Positions 53,635 through 62,728 of a stretch of DNA of 64,000 nucleotides are shown here, piece by piece. The DNA comes from Bacteroidota bacterium (GTDB lineage: Bacteria; Bacteroidota; Bacteroidia; Chitinophagales; Saprospiraceae). Each line of letters opens with the position of its first letter. Positions within the stretch are counted from its first letter, which is position 1. Under the pieces are notes generated by a model. The model searched no databases, was not told the DNA's origin, and worked only from the letters and a program-made list of their open reading frames with translations. Location: NCBI GenBank assembly GCA_030147525.1, contig JASBVF010000047.1:237019-301018 (forward strand). Direction: 5' to 3'. Made by a program: the position numbers and the translations under genes.

Positions 53635-54395
53635 CGGTATATTTTTGTTTTTAAATGATAAAAAAACATCCCTGCCAGCAGCAGTACGCCGCCGTAAAAC
53701 GCTGACCATGCCAGCGCTTTTTTAAATGAAAACGCTGAAAAAGCAGCCGTCAGGCTGACCTGCGAGGGGAAGTAGGCCGGCAGGTAACGGATAAATTCTT
53801 TGTTTTGAGCACCCTCGTAAAACAGCGGGTTTTGCAGCCACCCGGCGTCGATGTTGGCCAGCAGCACGATGAGCAGGATGCCTTCGAGTTCGCCCTGAAT
53901 GAGTGCCCCGGCGAGGATGCCGTAGCTGCCGTACACCATGCCCGCCGCAAAGAATCCGAGTATGACGCCCGGCAGGTTTTCAGGGGTGAAAAACAAACAC
54001 AATCCACCGCCGACGTACAGTGCCAGCAGCAGCACCGCCAGGGCCAGCACTGCCAGCAGGGCCGTAAAAATCTCCCAGGGGCGGTAGCCGCAAAGTACCA
54101 TGCGACGGTGTACCCCGGCGTTTTTTTGCACGAGATTCAGCCCCATGAACGAGGCAAGAAAACCCACCGCCGCCACCCCGATAAACACGAGCGATTCGTG
54201 CTGCTCAGCCACCTCGATGAGGGTGTCTTCCGAAATGGAGGCCAGCTTAAACGGCACGATGCGCTCCGAAGTGGTGTAGTAAACCACCCAATAGAAGACC
54301 GTAGGGATCAAAAGCAGCAGCAGTATCGTGATCCGCCGCCGCCCGAGCTGGCGCAGTGTGAGGTCGAAGCCGGTGAGTATGCGCCTGATATTCAT
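53631..54395 (-). CDS. ABC-2-like transporter permease
   Basis: A 254-residue membrane protein with six hydrophobic segments (ITILLLLLIPTVFYWVVYY, LAVLALAVLLLALYVGGGLCLF, AFYGGVLLLAGMFFY among them) and an N-terminal amphipathic helix, typical of ABC-2 permeases. It overlaps the ATPase gene and the Lgt-like gene by four bases (ATGA) on either side, so the three are translated together. Substrate unknown; association with an Lgt-like protein suggests a lipid or lipoprotein-related cargo (inference). Confidence 0.85.
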   Translation of the reverse strand: MNIRRILTGFDLTLRQLGRRRITILLLLLIPTVFYWVVYYTTSERIVPFKLASISEDTLIEVAEQHESLVFIGVAAVGFLASFMGLNLVQKNAGVHRRMVLCGYRPWEIFTALLAVLALAVLLLALYVGGGLCLFFTPENLPGVILGFFAAGMVYGSYGILAGALIQGELEGILLIVLLANIDAGWLQNPLFYEGAQNKEFIRYLPAYFPSQVSLTAAFSAFSFKKALAWSAFYGGVLLLAGMFFYHLKTKIYR

Positions 54396-54997
54396 GTGAG
54401 CATTCCGTTTTTAAGGTCAAAAATTTGGTGAAACTTCGATTGGTCGCTCAGAAAATGCGTCACGACGAGGATGCTCCTGCCCGCCCCGATTTGTGCTTCG
54501 GCATAGTCCCAGAAATGCAGGTAAGTCTCCCAATCAAAACCGGCGTAAGGCTCGTCGAGAATGAGCAAATCAGGCTGGTGGAGCAGCGCCAGCGAGAGGT
54601 TGAGTTTTTGCCGGGTGCCGCCGCTGAGGTGGGCGACCTGTTTGCGCAGATGGTTTTTAAAACGAAAATGCGTGAGCAGTTCTTCCATGCGGCGTTGCCA
54701 CTCGCCATCCGGCAGGTTGTAACCGGCAGCGAAGCAGCGGAAATGCTCCAGCACGGTCAGTTGCTCGAAGAGCAAAGCCTCCTGCGGGCAGTAACCCATC
54801 TTCGCCGAAAGCGCCACCTCTCCCCGGTCAGGTTTCAGCATGCCGGTAATGATTTTCAGCAGCGTACTCTTTCCCGACCCGTTTTCGCCGACCAGTCCGA
54901 CCAGGCGCCCCGCCTCAATACTGAGCGAAACATCCCGCAGCACCCGGTTGCGACCGAAGGAGCGGGAGACGTTTTTTACTGTTAAAAAGGGTGGCAT
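54392..54997 (-). CDS. ABC transporter ATP-binding protein
   Basis: A 201-residue ATPase subunit. Walker A GENGSGKST, Q-loop MGYCPQEAL, signature HLSGGTRQKL, Walker B LLILDEPYAGFD and a final VTHF switch are all in place. It is the first gene of the ATGA-coupled trio with the permease and Lgt-like fusion. A large palindromic intergenic region precedes it (55043-55330). Confidence 0.95.
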   Translation of the reverse strand: MPPFLTVKNVSRSFGRNRVLRDVSLSIEAGRLVGLVGENGSGKSTLLKIITGMLKPDRGEVALSAKMGYCPQEALLFEQLTVLEHFRCFAAGYNLPDGEWQRRMEELLTHFRFKNHLRKQVAHLSGGTRQKLNLSLALLHQPDLLILDEPYAGFDWETYLHFWDYAEAQIGAGRSILVVTHFLSDQSKFHQIFDLKNGMLT

Positions 54998-55042
54998 GGG
55001 TTTAGTTTTGTGCGCCGCTTTTTAACCGATTTATAGCTACAG

Positions 55043-55146
55043 ACCTTGTCATTGTCGAAGACAACCTGCAACGTCATGAGGGCTGCTAAAAGTGCCGTCG
55101 TGGCTGCCCTCGTGACGTAGCAGGTTGCCTGCGGCAATGACAAGGT
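55043..55146. repeat. Long imperfect palindrome 1
   Basis: ACCTTGTCATTGTCGAAGAC and onward (55043-55083) pairs with 55106-55146 at roughly 35 of 41 positions. The loop is about 22 nt. Weak complementarity extends outward (AACCG with CGGTT). Confidence 0.85.
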
Positions 55147-55189
55147 TTCGGGGAAAAAACCGGTTATTTTTTCCACTCATCACCTGTTT

Positions 55190-55330
55190 AAAGTGAAATA
55201 GGTTTTTGCCATTTTATTTGGCTCTCGGAGTGGCCGGGTTATCTACCCGGCGAGGTCTCAAAGGCATCGCCGGGTAGATAACCCGGCCACTCCGGTAGTC
55301 GAATGAAATAGAAAATACCTGTTTCACTTC
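55190..55330. repeat. Long palindrome 2 with a perfect 27-bp core
   Basis: GGAGTGGCCGGGTTATCTAC and the next seven bases (55227-55253) are exactly complementary to 55267-55293 across a 13-nt loop. The outer arms (55190-55226, 55294-55330) continue to pair without gaps at about 70% of positions. The graded decay from core to ends suggests an old mobile palindrome whose core is still held or recently renewed. Confidence 0.9.
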
Positions 55331-55398
55331 GAAGAGGGAATGAGCGCAAAGTTTTTACCATTTTTACGTGAGCTAAAGCCTGCATCACTACCTCCTGC

Positions 55399-56535
55399 TT
55401 AATTTAACGAAGCCTCATCCAACCCGAACGAGCCTTTCAGGTCAAACTCCTGACTTTTTGCGAAATCCACTTCCTTCGCCGGATTTTCCGGCAGGCTGCC
55501 TTCCGGTTGTTCCTTCCTGTTGATCGGAAGAACCGGGCTTTCTTCGAAGGCCAGGATTGCCTGGTACACGCCGGCGCAAATACCATCGTCGTCGATCCGG
55601 GGCCTGCTGTCAATCAAGCCACAAAGAATTTCAGCCGCTTCACCCTCGTATTTATTGAGGTAATAGAGTTTCAGTTGCTCGAAGCATTTGTCCCAGAGTC
55701 CCTCATTGACGTAGATGATGGACAGGCAATTGTGAATGTCACGGTTCCATTCACGCTCCCACTTTGTTCCGGCGTAGATGGTAAGGCATTTTAAATAAGC
55801 CGCCTCCGCACGCTCGATATCATTTTTTTCATTGTAATAATACAGCGCCAGTTCAGACAGCGGAACACCTTCTTTCGGGTATTTTTCCACGAACTCCTCG
55901 TAGATCTTCAGCCCTTCATCCACCCTTCCGACGCCGATATAAGCCTTGGCCAGTGGTAGTTTATACATAAGATGCCGTTCGCCTTTAGGGTCTCCTTCTT
56001 CCAGGTAAGCAAGCGCCCGTTCGAACTTCCCGATTTTAATATAAAAATCAGCGAATTCCTCTAAATCAAACCTCGACAGTATATTTTCCTTTCGTTGACT
56101 ATTGACATAACGCCGGATCCAGTAGTCTGCTTTCGCATATTCCCCGGACTCTATGTAGGCTGCTACAAGGTCCTTCCAAAACAGGTACGGCCAGGCCCCT
56201 TTGTGTTTCAAAGCTTTTTTAAACCATTTCGCCGCCTCTTCAGGCCTGTTGGCGAACATGCAAAACCTTCCGTACTGCCAGAAAACAACATCGCCTACGT
56301 ACCACTGGTCTTCCTCTTTCGCATACTTTTCGAGGAGGTAGCTGCCCAGCGTACGTAGTTCTTTCTCCATCAACAGATTGGCGTATTCATGCATAAGACC
56401 TTCTTCAGATTGCCAGGGCCTGCCATCGATCACCCAGGCTTCCTCTGCTTGCCGGGCCTCCTCCCTTTGCTGCTCCAACTCTTCCCCGGGTTCCATGTTT
56501 TCCCTGTATTCCTGATACCATGATTTGATTTCCAT
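55399..56535 (-). CDS. Tetratricopeptide-repeat protein
   Basis: A 378-residue cytoplasmic protein with TPR-like helical pairs across residues 95-330 (RPEEAAKWFKKALKHKGAWPY, GEYAKADYWIRRYVNSQ, GRVDEGLKIYEEFVEKYPKEG, NDIERAEAAYLKCLTIYAG). The N-terminus is a charged helix, the C-terminal 50 residues are polar and probably disordered. No signal. It likely scaffolds other proteins; no partner is apparent. Confidence 0.85.
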   Translation of the reverse strand: MEIKSWYQEYRENMEPGEELEQQREEARQAEEAWVIDGRPWQSEEGLMHEYANLLMEKELRTLGSYLLEKYAKEEDQWYVGDVVFWQYGRFCMFANRPEEAAKWFKKALKHKGAWPYLFWKDLVAAYIESGEYAKADYWIRRYVNSQRKENILSRFDLEEFADFYIKIGKFERALAYLEEGDPKGERHLMYKLPLAKAYIGVGRVDEGLKIYEEFVEKYPKEGVPLSELALYYYNEKNDIERAEAAYLKCLTIYAGTKWEREWNRDIHNCLSIIYVNEGLWDKCFEQLKLYYLNKYEGEAAEILCGLIDSRPRIDDDGICAGVYQAILAFEESPVLPINRKEQPEGSLPENPAKEVDFAKSQEFDLKGSFGLDEASLN

Positions 56536-56848
56536 GAGTTTTTTGATTTAATGTGAAAAATATTTGAGCAGGTGGACAGGCAGGCTGATTACCGGTTGTT
56601 TAGTCCCGGGTCATTTCACAAACTACTTTAGTTGGAAATACTGCTTACCACTTCCCTGTTTCCGGGGATATTTTCCTGCCTTTTTATTTGAAAACCATTG
56701 ACGATGAGCCGCCCGCCCGGATGCCGGGCTTGCGTAAAATTGACGATGCAATTTAATACCAGCAGGTGTAAAATGCACGGGGCGGGATGATATTTTTTTT
56801 GTTTGACTTTACTACCATTGAGATTCAAAACGACGGTTTCAAACCCGC
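56536..56848. other. Intergenic region with no supported gene
   Basis: 313 bp between two minus-strand genes. A small perfect hairpin GCCCGG-ATG-CCGGGC lies at 56715-56729 and the word ATTGACGATG occurs twice. I see no convincing promoter or ORF. Confidence 0.6.
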
Positions 56849-58636
56849 CTACTCCAACCGAAGCACCGGCAAATCAATCAACGAAGCCTCGCCCTTGTTT
56901 CGATAAACCCTGTAAACCGGCACGCCCTCCGCCGGTACCCGGTCGAAGGTATCTTTATCGGTGCCTGCAATTGCGATTCTGATCGAGTGACCCTTTTTAA
57001 TCAGTACGGACGTGGGCCATAATTTGAAGGTGATTTCCTCGATTTCATTCACCGGCATAGGCGATGCATCGGATTGGTAAAATGAATGATAGGGCACCTG
57101 GCCGGACATGGGGTTGGCGGATAATTTTCGATGTTCTAACAGCAGTCCGCCCTCGGTGATATACCGGCTCCTCCCGCCGGGATCGACATCTTCCAGGTAA
57201 ACGAAGACAGCCCCTTCGGCATGTGTGGAAGACAGCTGCAGGGTGACGGACGGGGTTCCCGTAATTTGCAGGTCTTCCGTCAGCGGCGCCGTTGTGTAGG
57301 TCAGCAACAGGGAGTCGGCAGCGTTCCGGTTGTCGAGGTTTAAAATATGCTTACCCATTTGGGTGGTCCAGCGGTTGTTGGTACCTGTTGAGGCGGAATA
57401 GTCAACCTCGTAGGCATCCATGCCTTCAGGCTGGTCCGGGGCCGAAAGGTTCAGGCTCTGGTTTTCACCCAAAAAGTATTTGACCCGTGTCTGACCCGCC
57501 GGAGGCCAGCGGTCAGAAGTTTTGAAAGCCTCTTCCCCGAAATTGTAATAACGTACGGTTGGCCAGTCCGTGACGCCGTTGGTTTTGCCTTTCAGGTAAT
57601 GGTCGAAAAAATCCAGTTGCAGCTGTAGTTGCTCAGCGACGGAAGGCACAGGATCGACTGCTTTATCGGCAACCACATACGGACTGGCATGCGACCCGCC
57701 TCCATGAGCGGTGGGCATCAGGATGACTTTCTGAGGATTTGAAAAATTATTCAACCGCAGCAAAGCGCCTTCCGCCGTGCCTGCATCCATCCAGCTTGCC
57801 AGCACCAGCATGGGTACTTTCGATGCGGAAATCTCTTTTTGCCAATGAATCGGCGAGCATTCTTCGTGCGTGAAATCCCCGAACTTCGAGTCTTTATACC
57901 TTGCATTTTTTGCTTTTTCAAATACGTCGGGGTTATCTCGATGTTCGGCAATGGCCTCATGCGGGAAGGTATCCGTGACTCGTCTGACGCTCATCTTCAG
58001 CACATCCGTGTTATTATGGTCTAACCAGCCGACCACTTTGCTCCATTCTGCCACGAAGCTGGTCGCAACCATTCCGTAAGGCCTGCCCGGGCTTTCATAA
58101 ATATCGAAATCCGACCATCCGGGAACGACCGCCTTTACCGCTTCATGGCCGGTGGCGCACAGCAGTTCTGCGGTGGTGCCTGAATAGGAAGTCCCGTAAG
58201 CGCCCACGCTGCCGTCCGACCAGGGCTGGCTGACCACCCATTCGACTATATACCAGGCGTCCTGCACCTCTACCGGGGTGTATTCTCCGGGCCGCCTGCC
58301 GTAAGAAGCGCCGGAGCCTCTCACATCCACTTTGACCAGGATGTAATCATTGCTCAGGAAAAGGCTGTCCAGGTTCCGCAGCGAAGGAATGGGTTCCCCC
58401 GTTTCCGGGTCTTCTACCGACCTCCAGTACCGGGTGAATTCAAACAGGGCCGGTAACTTCCTGCTTTTATCGCCGCCGGGGAAGTACACATCGACGGCCA
58501 GCCGGGTCCCGTCCAGCGCCGATACGTAACAGGATTCCGTTGAAGCTCCGAAATCGTTGGCTCTGGTGTGCTGCGCAAGCGCAAGATGATGAGCTGAAAT
58601 AAAAAGGATTAAAAAAATAAGTTTGGAGTGAGTCAT
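56849..58636 (-). CDS. CocE/NonD-family exported serine hydrolase (S15-like)
   Basis: A 595-residue enzyme with a signal peptide (KLIFLILFISAHHLALAQ). The alpha/beta hydrolase part has VKVDVRGSGASYG (oxyanion region) and the nucleophile elbow GAYGTSYSGTT (Ser150). A likely acid is in SWMDAGTAEG and His in HGGGSHASPY. The C-terminal third is the X-Pro dipeptidyl-peptidase-type jelly roll (VTLQLSSTHAEGAVFVYLEDVDPGG). Known members hydrolyse acyl esters or dipeptides; substrate here is not predictable. Periplasmic or secreted. Confidence 0.9.
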   Translation of the reverse strand: MTHSKLIFLILFISAHHLALAQHTRANDFGASTESCYVSALDGTRLAVDVYFPGGDKSRKLPALFEFTRYWRSVEDPETGEPIPSLRNLDSLFLSNDYILVKVDVRGSGASYGRRPGEYTPVEVQDAWYIVEWVVSQPWSDGSVGAYGTSYSGTTAELLCATGHEAVKAVVPGWSDFDIYESPGRPYGMVATSFVAEWSKVVGWLDHNNTDVLKMSVRRVTDTFPHEAIAEHRDNPDVFEKAKNARYKDSKFGDFTHEECSPIHWQKEISASKVPMLVLASWMDAGTAEGALLRLNNFSNPQKVILMPTAHGGGSHASPYVVADKAVDPVPSVAEQLQLQLDFFDHYLKGKTNGVTDWPTVRYYNFGEEAFKTSDRWPPAGQTRVKYFLGENQSLNLSAPDQPEGMDAYEVDYSASTGTNNRWTTQMGKHILNLDNRNAADSLLLTYTTAPLTEDLQITGTPSVTLQLSSTHAEGAVFVYLEDVDPGGRSRYITEGGLLLEHRKLSANPMSGQVPYHSFYQSDASPMPVNEIEEITFKLWPTSVLIKKGHSIRIAIAGTDKDTFDRVPAEGVPVYRVYRNKGEASLIDLPVLRLE

Positions 58637-58952
58637 TACTGATTGAAGTTGAATTTTTAACCGGCTTTAAAGTTGCCGCCGCCTGATGGTGCGGTGAGCG
58701 CCTGCAACAGCAAAAATACGTTTTTCGCTCATCCTCTCTTTGAGGAATACCCAAAGAAAAGTGGTTTGCGAAAATGGACGACTTTAAACAATTGAAAATC
58801 AGTCTGTTTGCCTGATGACCTACCCGCAAACAATTGAACATCAGCAACTTACCTGCGTTTATATAAGAAAGAACGAAACTGTCGCAGCCCCCCGAAAACC
58901 CGCCTGATTCACTTAACCACCGGCGACAGCACTCCGTAAAAGCTTATTCAAC
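58637..58952. other. Divergent intergenic region with an R1 repeat
   Basis: 316 bp between the CocE-like gene (minus) and a T9SS protein gene (plus). It holds an R1 copy (58748-58830) and a minus-strand -7-like element TATTTTTG (58711-58718). No gene. Confidence 0.6.
58748..58830 (+). repeat. Dispersed repeat R1, second full copy
   Basis: TACCCAAAGAAAAGTGGTTT, AAACAATTGAAAATCAGTCT and GACCTACCCGCAAAC match the copy at 23991-24075 in order and orientation. The middle (about 20 bp) has diverged more. Confidence 0.75.
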
Positions 58953-59645
58953 ATGAAAAAATTCACCTTTACTATTTTTATACTACTCCTCACTTCCCTT
59001 GCCTGGTCGCAGCACACGACATGGCAGGAGACCCCCGAACGGACTTTCCAAAGCTCCTCCGCCGTTCCTTTCGGTCAAGCCGAAAACCCACCCCTGCTCA
59101 CCGGAATCGCTGATTTCAAACTGACGGAACGCCCCGCCGGTATACTGATCGAATGGAATTCAACAGAACAGGATGACTTCGCCGCTTTCCAGATCTTCAG
59201 AAGCCAATATGGCGAAGCCTGGACACCGGTAGCTTACCTGCCTGCCGAAACCTCTGCCCCGGGATTTGCTGTGGAATATGAATATTTCGACCGCCATCCT
59301 CATGAGGGTGAAAACCACTACAGCCTCCGTAAAATATATCCGGACGGCGCCTCTGCCTGGTCCGCCCCCGTTGCAGTCGATTACATCAGCAACAATTCGG
59401 ACTACCAGTTCAAAGTCTATCCAAACCCGGCCTCCCGTTCCACCGAAATCTTCGTCGCCCTGGAATCGGCTGAAGAACCCGTCATCGTAGATCTGTTGAC
59501 CCTGAATGGCCGCCGCCTCGATCAATTCTTTCTCTATGAAAACCGCACCGGTGTCAGCATCGGCGGTTTGCCTGCCGGACAGTACGTGCTCAGTTACCGG
59601 ACGGAGGGTGAAGTACCCGCCACAAAGCGGTTGATCGTGCGTTGA
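58953..59645 (+). CDS. Small T9SS-sorted secreted protein
   Basis: A 230-residue protein with a signal peptide (KFTFTIFILLLTSLAWSQ). A fibronectin-like middle (DFKLTERPAGILIEWNSTEQ ... YEYFDRHPHEGENHYSLRKI) is common before Bacteroidota sorting domains. The C-terminal T9SS domain starts FKVYPNPASRSTEIFVAL and ends LPAGQYVLSYRTEGEVPATK. No catalytic domain is left, so it may be an adhesive or structural surface protein. Confidence 0.82.
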   Translation: MKKFTFTIFILLLTSLAWSQHTTWQETPERTFQSSSAVPFGQAENPPLLTGIADFKLTERPAGILIEWNSTEQDDFAAFQIFRSQYGEAWTPVAYLPAETSAPGFAVEYEYFDRHPHEGENHYSLRKIYPDGASAWSAPVAVDYISNNSDYQFKVYPNPASRSTEIFVALESAEEPVIVDLLTLNGRRLDQFFLYENRTGVSIGGLPAGQYVLSYRTEGEVPATKRLIVR

Positions 59646-59694
59646 TTTGAAACTATATATTTTACCGGCGGGCCCTCGTCACATCCTTCGTCCT

Positions 59695-59745
59695 GTTGTC
59701 CCCTCGTTTACTTGCGTGAATCTTCGACTTTAACGAGGGGACAGC
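59695..59745. repeat. Inverted repeat after the T9SS gene
   Basis: GTTGTCCCCTCGTT (59695-59708) pairs with AACGAGGGGACAGC (59732-59745), one G-T wobble, loop 23 nt. No T run, so not a standard terminator. Confidence 0.7.
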
Positions 59746-59846
59746 AGACTACCAACCACCCACATCTATCTTCTTTTCATAAAACGGCTCGCTCGCAGAA
59801 GTGCCGTATTTAGCAAGTAAACTTGTATCAGCGGGAAAGCTTAAAA

Positions 59847-60479
59847 CTACTGCTCTTTCATCCAATAGTTAAAAGCCAACTCCACATATTTCACCCGTTT
59901 CTCATAGTCATTAAAGGACTGCTCGTAGCCGTACTTCAGATTCACCCTTAGTTTTTCACTGATACGGTATTCGGCCATAGGATGAATGGAGTATCCGAAA
60001 TACTTTACGTCTGACTCATTCGTCAATAACGAATAGCTCCCGATAGCCTCCAATGATAAACTAAATCTTTTAATTTGAACCACCCGGTACCTGCCTCCTA
60101 TCCCCGCATGAATGGCGTTCAGGCTTACCAATGTGAATGGACCTGCAATTTTATCGCAAAAATGACAGAAGCATAATACCTGTTCATTCAACCTTGAAAA
60201 ACCAAATTCACCAACCAGGTGTGCGTTGGTAAATATCTTTTTCCCATACCTCAACTTAGCTGAATAATTTTTCCCAGTGGAAGAAGGTAGTAATCCAACA
60301 TCCTCGATAGCAGGATCACTTAATTCGCTTTGATACCTTGAGTTTACCAAAAAAGAACTTTCAATGAATTTGCCCGACTTTACTCCCAATTCGAAAAAGT
60401 CACCGTTATTAAAATCCTGCCCTGAACAGAAGTTCATCAACACAAAATGAACGGCTATTACAACAGCTGTTTTTCTCAT
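59847..60479 (-). CDS. Exported beta-barrel-like protein
   Basis: A 210-residue protein with a signal peptide (RKTAVVIAVHFVLMNFCSGQ). Alternating strands (FELGVKSGKFIES, HAGIGGRYRVVQIKRFSLSLEAIGSYSLL, MAEYRISEKLRVNLKYGYEQSF) and a C-terminus ending VELAFNYWMKEQ suggest an eight-stranded outer-membrane barrel. Two CxxC-like Cys near CFCHFC are odd for a barrel. Function not recognised. Confidence 0.7.
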   Translation of the reverse strand: MRKTAVVIAVHFVLMNFCSGQDFNNGDFFELGVKSGKFIESSFLVNSRYQSELSDPAIEDVGLLPSSTGKNYSAKLRYGKKIFTNAHLVGEFGFSRLNEQVLCFCHFCDKIAGPFTLVSLNAIHAGIGGRYRVVQIKRFSLSLEAIGSYSLLTNESDVKYFGYSIHPMAEYRISEKLRVNLKYGYEQSFNDYEKRVKYVELAFNYWMKEQ

Positions 60480-60628
60480 GATTTACCTTTTTTTGAAAGA
60501 CGATTGTTTTCGGGTTGATGGTTTGGTTTAGTTGCAAGGTTTATCCCGGTTTGCGGCGGGAGCGGCAGGAGCGGGATGAGTTTTTAAGGGAAGACATTGG
60601 TCAAGCAAGAACCCTAAAATAACAGAAG

Positions 60629-61489
60629 TCAAAACGTTAATTTCTTCTCTTTCATTAGCTTTTCTCCAATATCTTTTGCTAACTGATTATTACTAAATTG
60701 ATTACCGTTTATGTCTTCACCCATCCATATCCATCCTTCAACAAATTCTTCTCTCCCTTTTAAAATGCTGTCATTATAAGAATATTTGAAGATAACGACA
60801 ATGTAAGAATCTTTTAATTTTCTTATATCTAAATTATACTCATTTATGTCATATAAAGAGTTAGCGGGAAACTGTTCATAAAAGATTGGACCTGATGTTT
60901 GAAAACCTTCATAATTGAAATTTTTATCAATTTGAAATATATAGCCAAAATATTTAAATTTATTCGCAAATCTCTGTCCGAAGTTGAAAAAAGGACTTGA
61001 AAGGGTATAAAGGCTATCTGTTTTCTTAACCCAATTTAAATGCCCATTTATTGAAACAAATGCTTTATTTCGAATGATATCTTGTTCTGTTTGTTTATTT
61101 AGATCATCAATCTTCTTAACTAAGACTTCATAATTATCAATGGCTTTCCGGTAATTATCAATAAGTTTAATTGAATTATCATTTATTTTACCAAGAGAGT
61201 CTGACATGGCAACAGTAATTCCATATGTATTCTTTAAATCTTCTGTAGCGCTCTCCATACAATCTTTAATTTCTTTTACATTTTTAGAGTTTTCGCTTTC
61301 ACGATTAAAATTATCAATGCTTTCAAAAATTTGAAATAACAATAAAATCCCCAAAAGGAGCACAGCTACGTTTTCAATTTTCAATTTTTTCAATATGCCT
61401 TTTCTCTCATAAATTGGCTTTTTTGAAAATTTTTCAATTAGTGCTATTAAGAAAGTTATAAAGATTATTAAAACTTCTATCAGGTTCAT
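60629..61489 (-). CDS. Hypothetical membrane protein with coiled coil, AT-rich gene
   Basis: A 286-residue protein. Two N-terminal membrane helices (IEVLIIFITFLIALIE, VAVLLLGILLLFQIFESI) lead into a coiled coil at about 65-150 (MESATEDLKNTYG ... VLVKKIDDLNKQTEQ). The C-terminal 130 residues are a globular domain (NGHLNWVKKTDSLYTLSSPFF, YIVVIFKYSYNDSI, EFVEGWIWMGEDI). No family is recognised. Composition is much richer in A/T than the genes left of 59 kb. It sits in a row of same-strand unknown genes. Confidence 0.65.
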   Translation of the reverse strand: MNLIEVLIIFITFLIALIEKFSKKPIYERKGILKKLKIENVAVLLLGILLLFQIFESIDNFNRESENSKNVKEIKDCMESATEDLKNTYGITVAMSDSLGKINDNSIKLIDNYRKAIDNYEVLVKKIDDLNKQTEQDIIRNKAFVSINGHLNWVKKTDSLYTLSSPFFNFGQRFANKFKYFGYIFQIDKNFNYEGFQTSGPIFYEQFPANSLYDINEYNLDIRKLKDSYIVVIFKYSYNDSILKGREEFVEGWIWMGEDINGNQFSNNQLAKDIGEKLMKEKKLTF

Positions 61490-61606
61490 AAGTAATACTT
61501 TATTAATGAATCTAAATTTGATTCGTTTTGCTAACTTGTTTTATTCAAAAATTCCCACTGGTCCACCATCTTCTGCTCATACCGCTACCCATTGACCCAC
61601 CGTCTT

Positions 61607-61639
61607 TTGCTCCTGCCGGTTTGTAACCGGCAGGAGCAA
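61607..61639. repeat. Perfect 15-bp hairpin in the AT-rich cluster
   Basis: TTGCTCCTGCCGGTT and AACCGGCAGGAGCAA flank a TGT loop. Related but decayed words occur in the next spacer (62548-62570, GTTTGCAACCGGCA; 62660-62682, GCCAGTTGCAAACTGGC) and near 60550. It is G/C-rich in a strongly A/T-rich setting. Confidence 0.75.
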
Positions 61640-61681
61640 GGTCATTATTCAATTGAAAGACATAGGGCAACAGGCTGTGCT

Positions 61682-62461
61682 TCATTCTCCTTTTTCTTTT
61701 TTATCATTTCTTACTGATTCAAAAGCTGCAATTATTCTCTCACTGTTTATGGCGTTATTATCAATTAAATTTTCAATAAGTTCAGAGTATATTTTTGTTT
61801 GCTTTTGAATTGTATATGAAAGCTCATTGCCCATTTTTTCAATATCCATCAACGACTTATTTTGTATTTGGGAAAATTCCGAAACCATTCCCTTCTGGTT
61901 ACCGTAAAAATCTTGTAGTGAGATTAATATATTTTCTATTCTACGAATTGCTTCATTAAAATGTTCTATTCGTTTTTCTCTGCTAACATTAACCTCTTCG
62001 CTTACTATCTCAGTTTTATTTATCAATTTTTCAATCGATTCCGAGATTCCTTCTAAACTTACTATACCAGAAATCAAATATGTTTTTATATCTTCACCAA
62101 CTTTAAAAATTGCCGTCTCAATAGTTTTTGAATTTTCTTCATACTCCTTTATTCTACTATTAAAAGCTTCAATTTCTTTTTGGATATTGTTGTATTCCTT
62201 AATATCTTTTTCGCCAATCTCTTCAATTAAATTAATCAACGAATTACTTACTTGATTGAAAACCTTATCTCTGTCATCTATACTAATTGCACCTCTATTG
62301 AAATCATTTTCGGTTTGAAAATACCTTCGCTTGTTTAATATTAGGTCATTATAAATTGGCGATTTTGTATCAATTTCTCTTTGGATACTAACAATAGCTC
62401 TTCCTAAATTTTTAGCAATTAATTCCTTAAATGTCAGTTTTTTATCGTTTGCATCGTTCAT
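61682..62461 (-). CDS. Coiled-coil hypothetical protein, AT-rich gene
   Basis: A 259-residue soluble protein, helical nearly throughout, rich in Ile/Glu/Asn/Lys (EKDIKEYNNIQKEIEAFNSR, SIEKLINKTEIVSEEVNVSR). It has no signal and no membrane segment. Repeated amphipathic helices suggest a dimeric coiled coil. The N-terminus (DANDKKLTFKELIAKNLGRA) is charged. I do not recognise a family. It lies between two other unknown AT-rich genes; partner function is possible but unproven. Confidence 0.65.
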   Translation of the reverse strand: MNDANDKKLTFKELIAKNLGRAIVSIQREIDTKSPIYNDLILNKRRYFQTENDFNRGAISIDDRDKVFNQVSNSLINLIEEIGEKDIKEYNNIQKEIEAFNSRIKEYEENSKTIETAIFKVGEDIKTYLISGIVSLEGISESIEKLINKTEIVSEEVNVSREKRIEHFNEAIRRIENILISLQDFYGNQKGMVSEFSQIQNKSLMDIEKMGNELSYTIQKQTKIYSELIENLIDNNAINSERIIAAFESVRNDKKEKGE

Positions 62462-62728
62462 ATTTTTATTTTTTACTATTAAAAAAACGCAACTGACTTT
62501 TCAAGCTATCAAATACCGCTTGCCCACCGTCTTCAGCTACTGAGGTTTGCAACCGGCACTTCTACGCATGTCTTTTGAAAATCAAATCTTTTTTCCAACA
62601 TCTCAAGCATTGCTTTTAATGCTAAAGAATTGTGTCACCTTGATTGTAGCTCGAAAAAGTGCCAGTTGCAAACTGGCGGGAACGAGATCGTTTTTTAAAG
62701 TGAAGATCTTGGGTCAGCTATAAAAAAC

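Larger units (their letters stand above)
55000..55398. other. Intergenic region dominated by two large palindromes
   Basis: About 400 bp between two minus-strand genes, with one imperfect 41-bp-arm palindrome (55043-55146) and one 63-bp-arm palindrome (55190-55330). No gene is supported. Confidence 0.8.

Noticed and set aside
56628..56828. 66-codon minus-strand frame upstream of the CocE-like gene's 3' end
   Set aside because: No homology-like pattern, poor start and unlikely composition.
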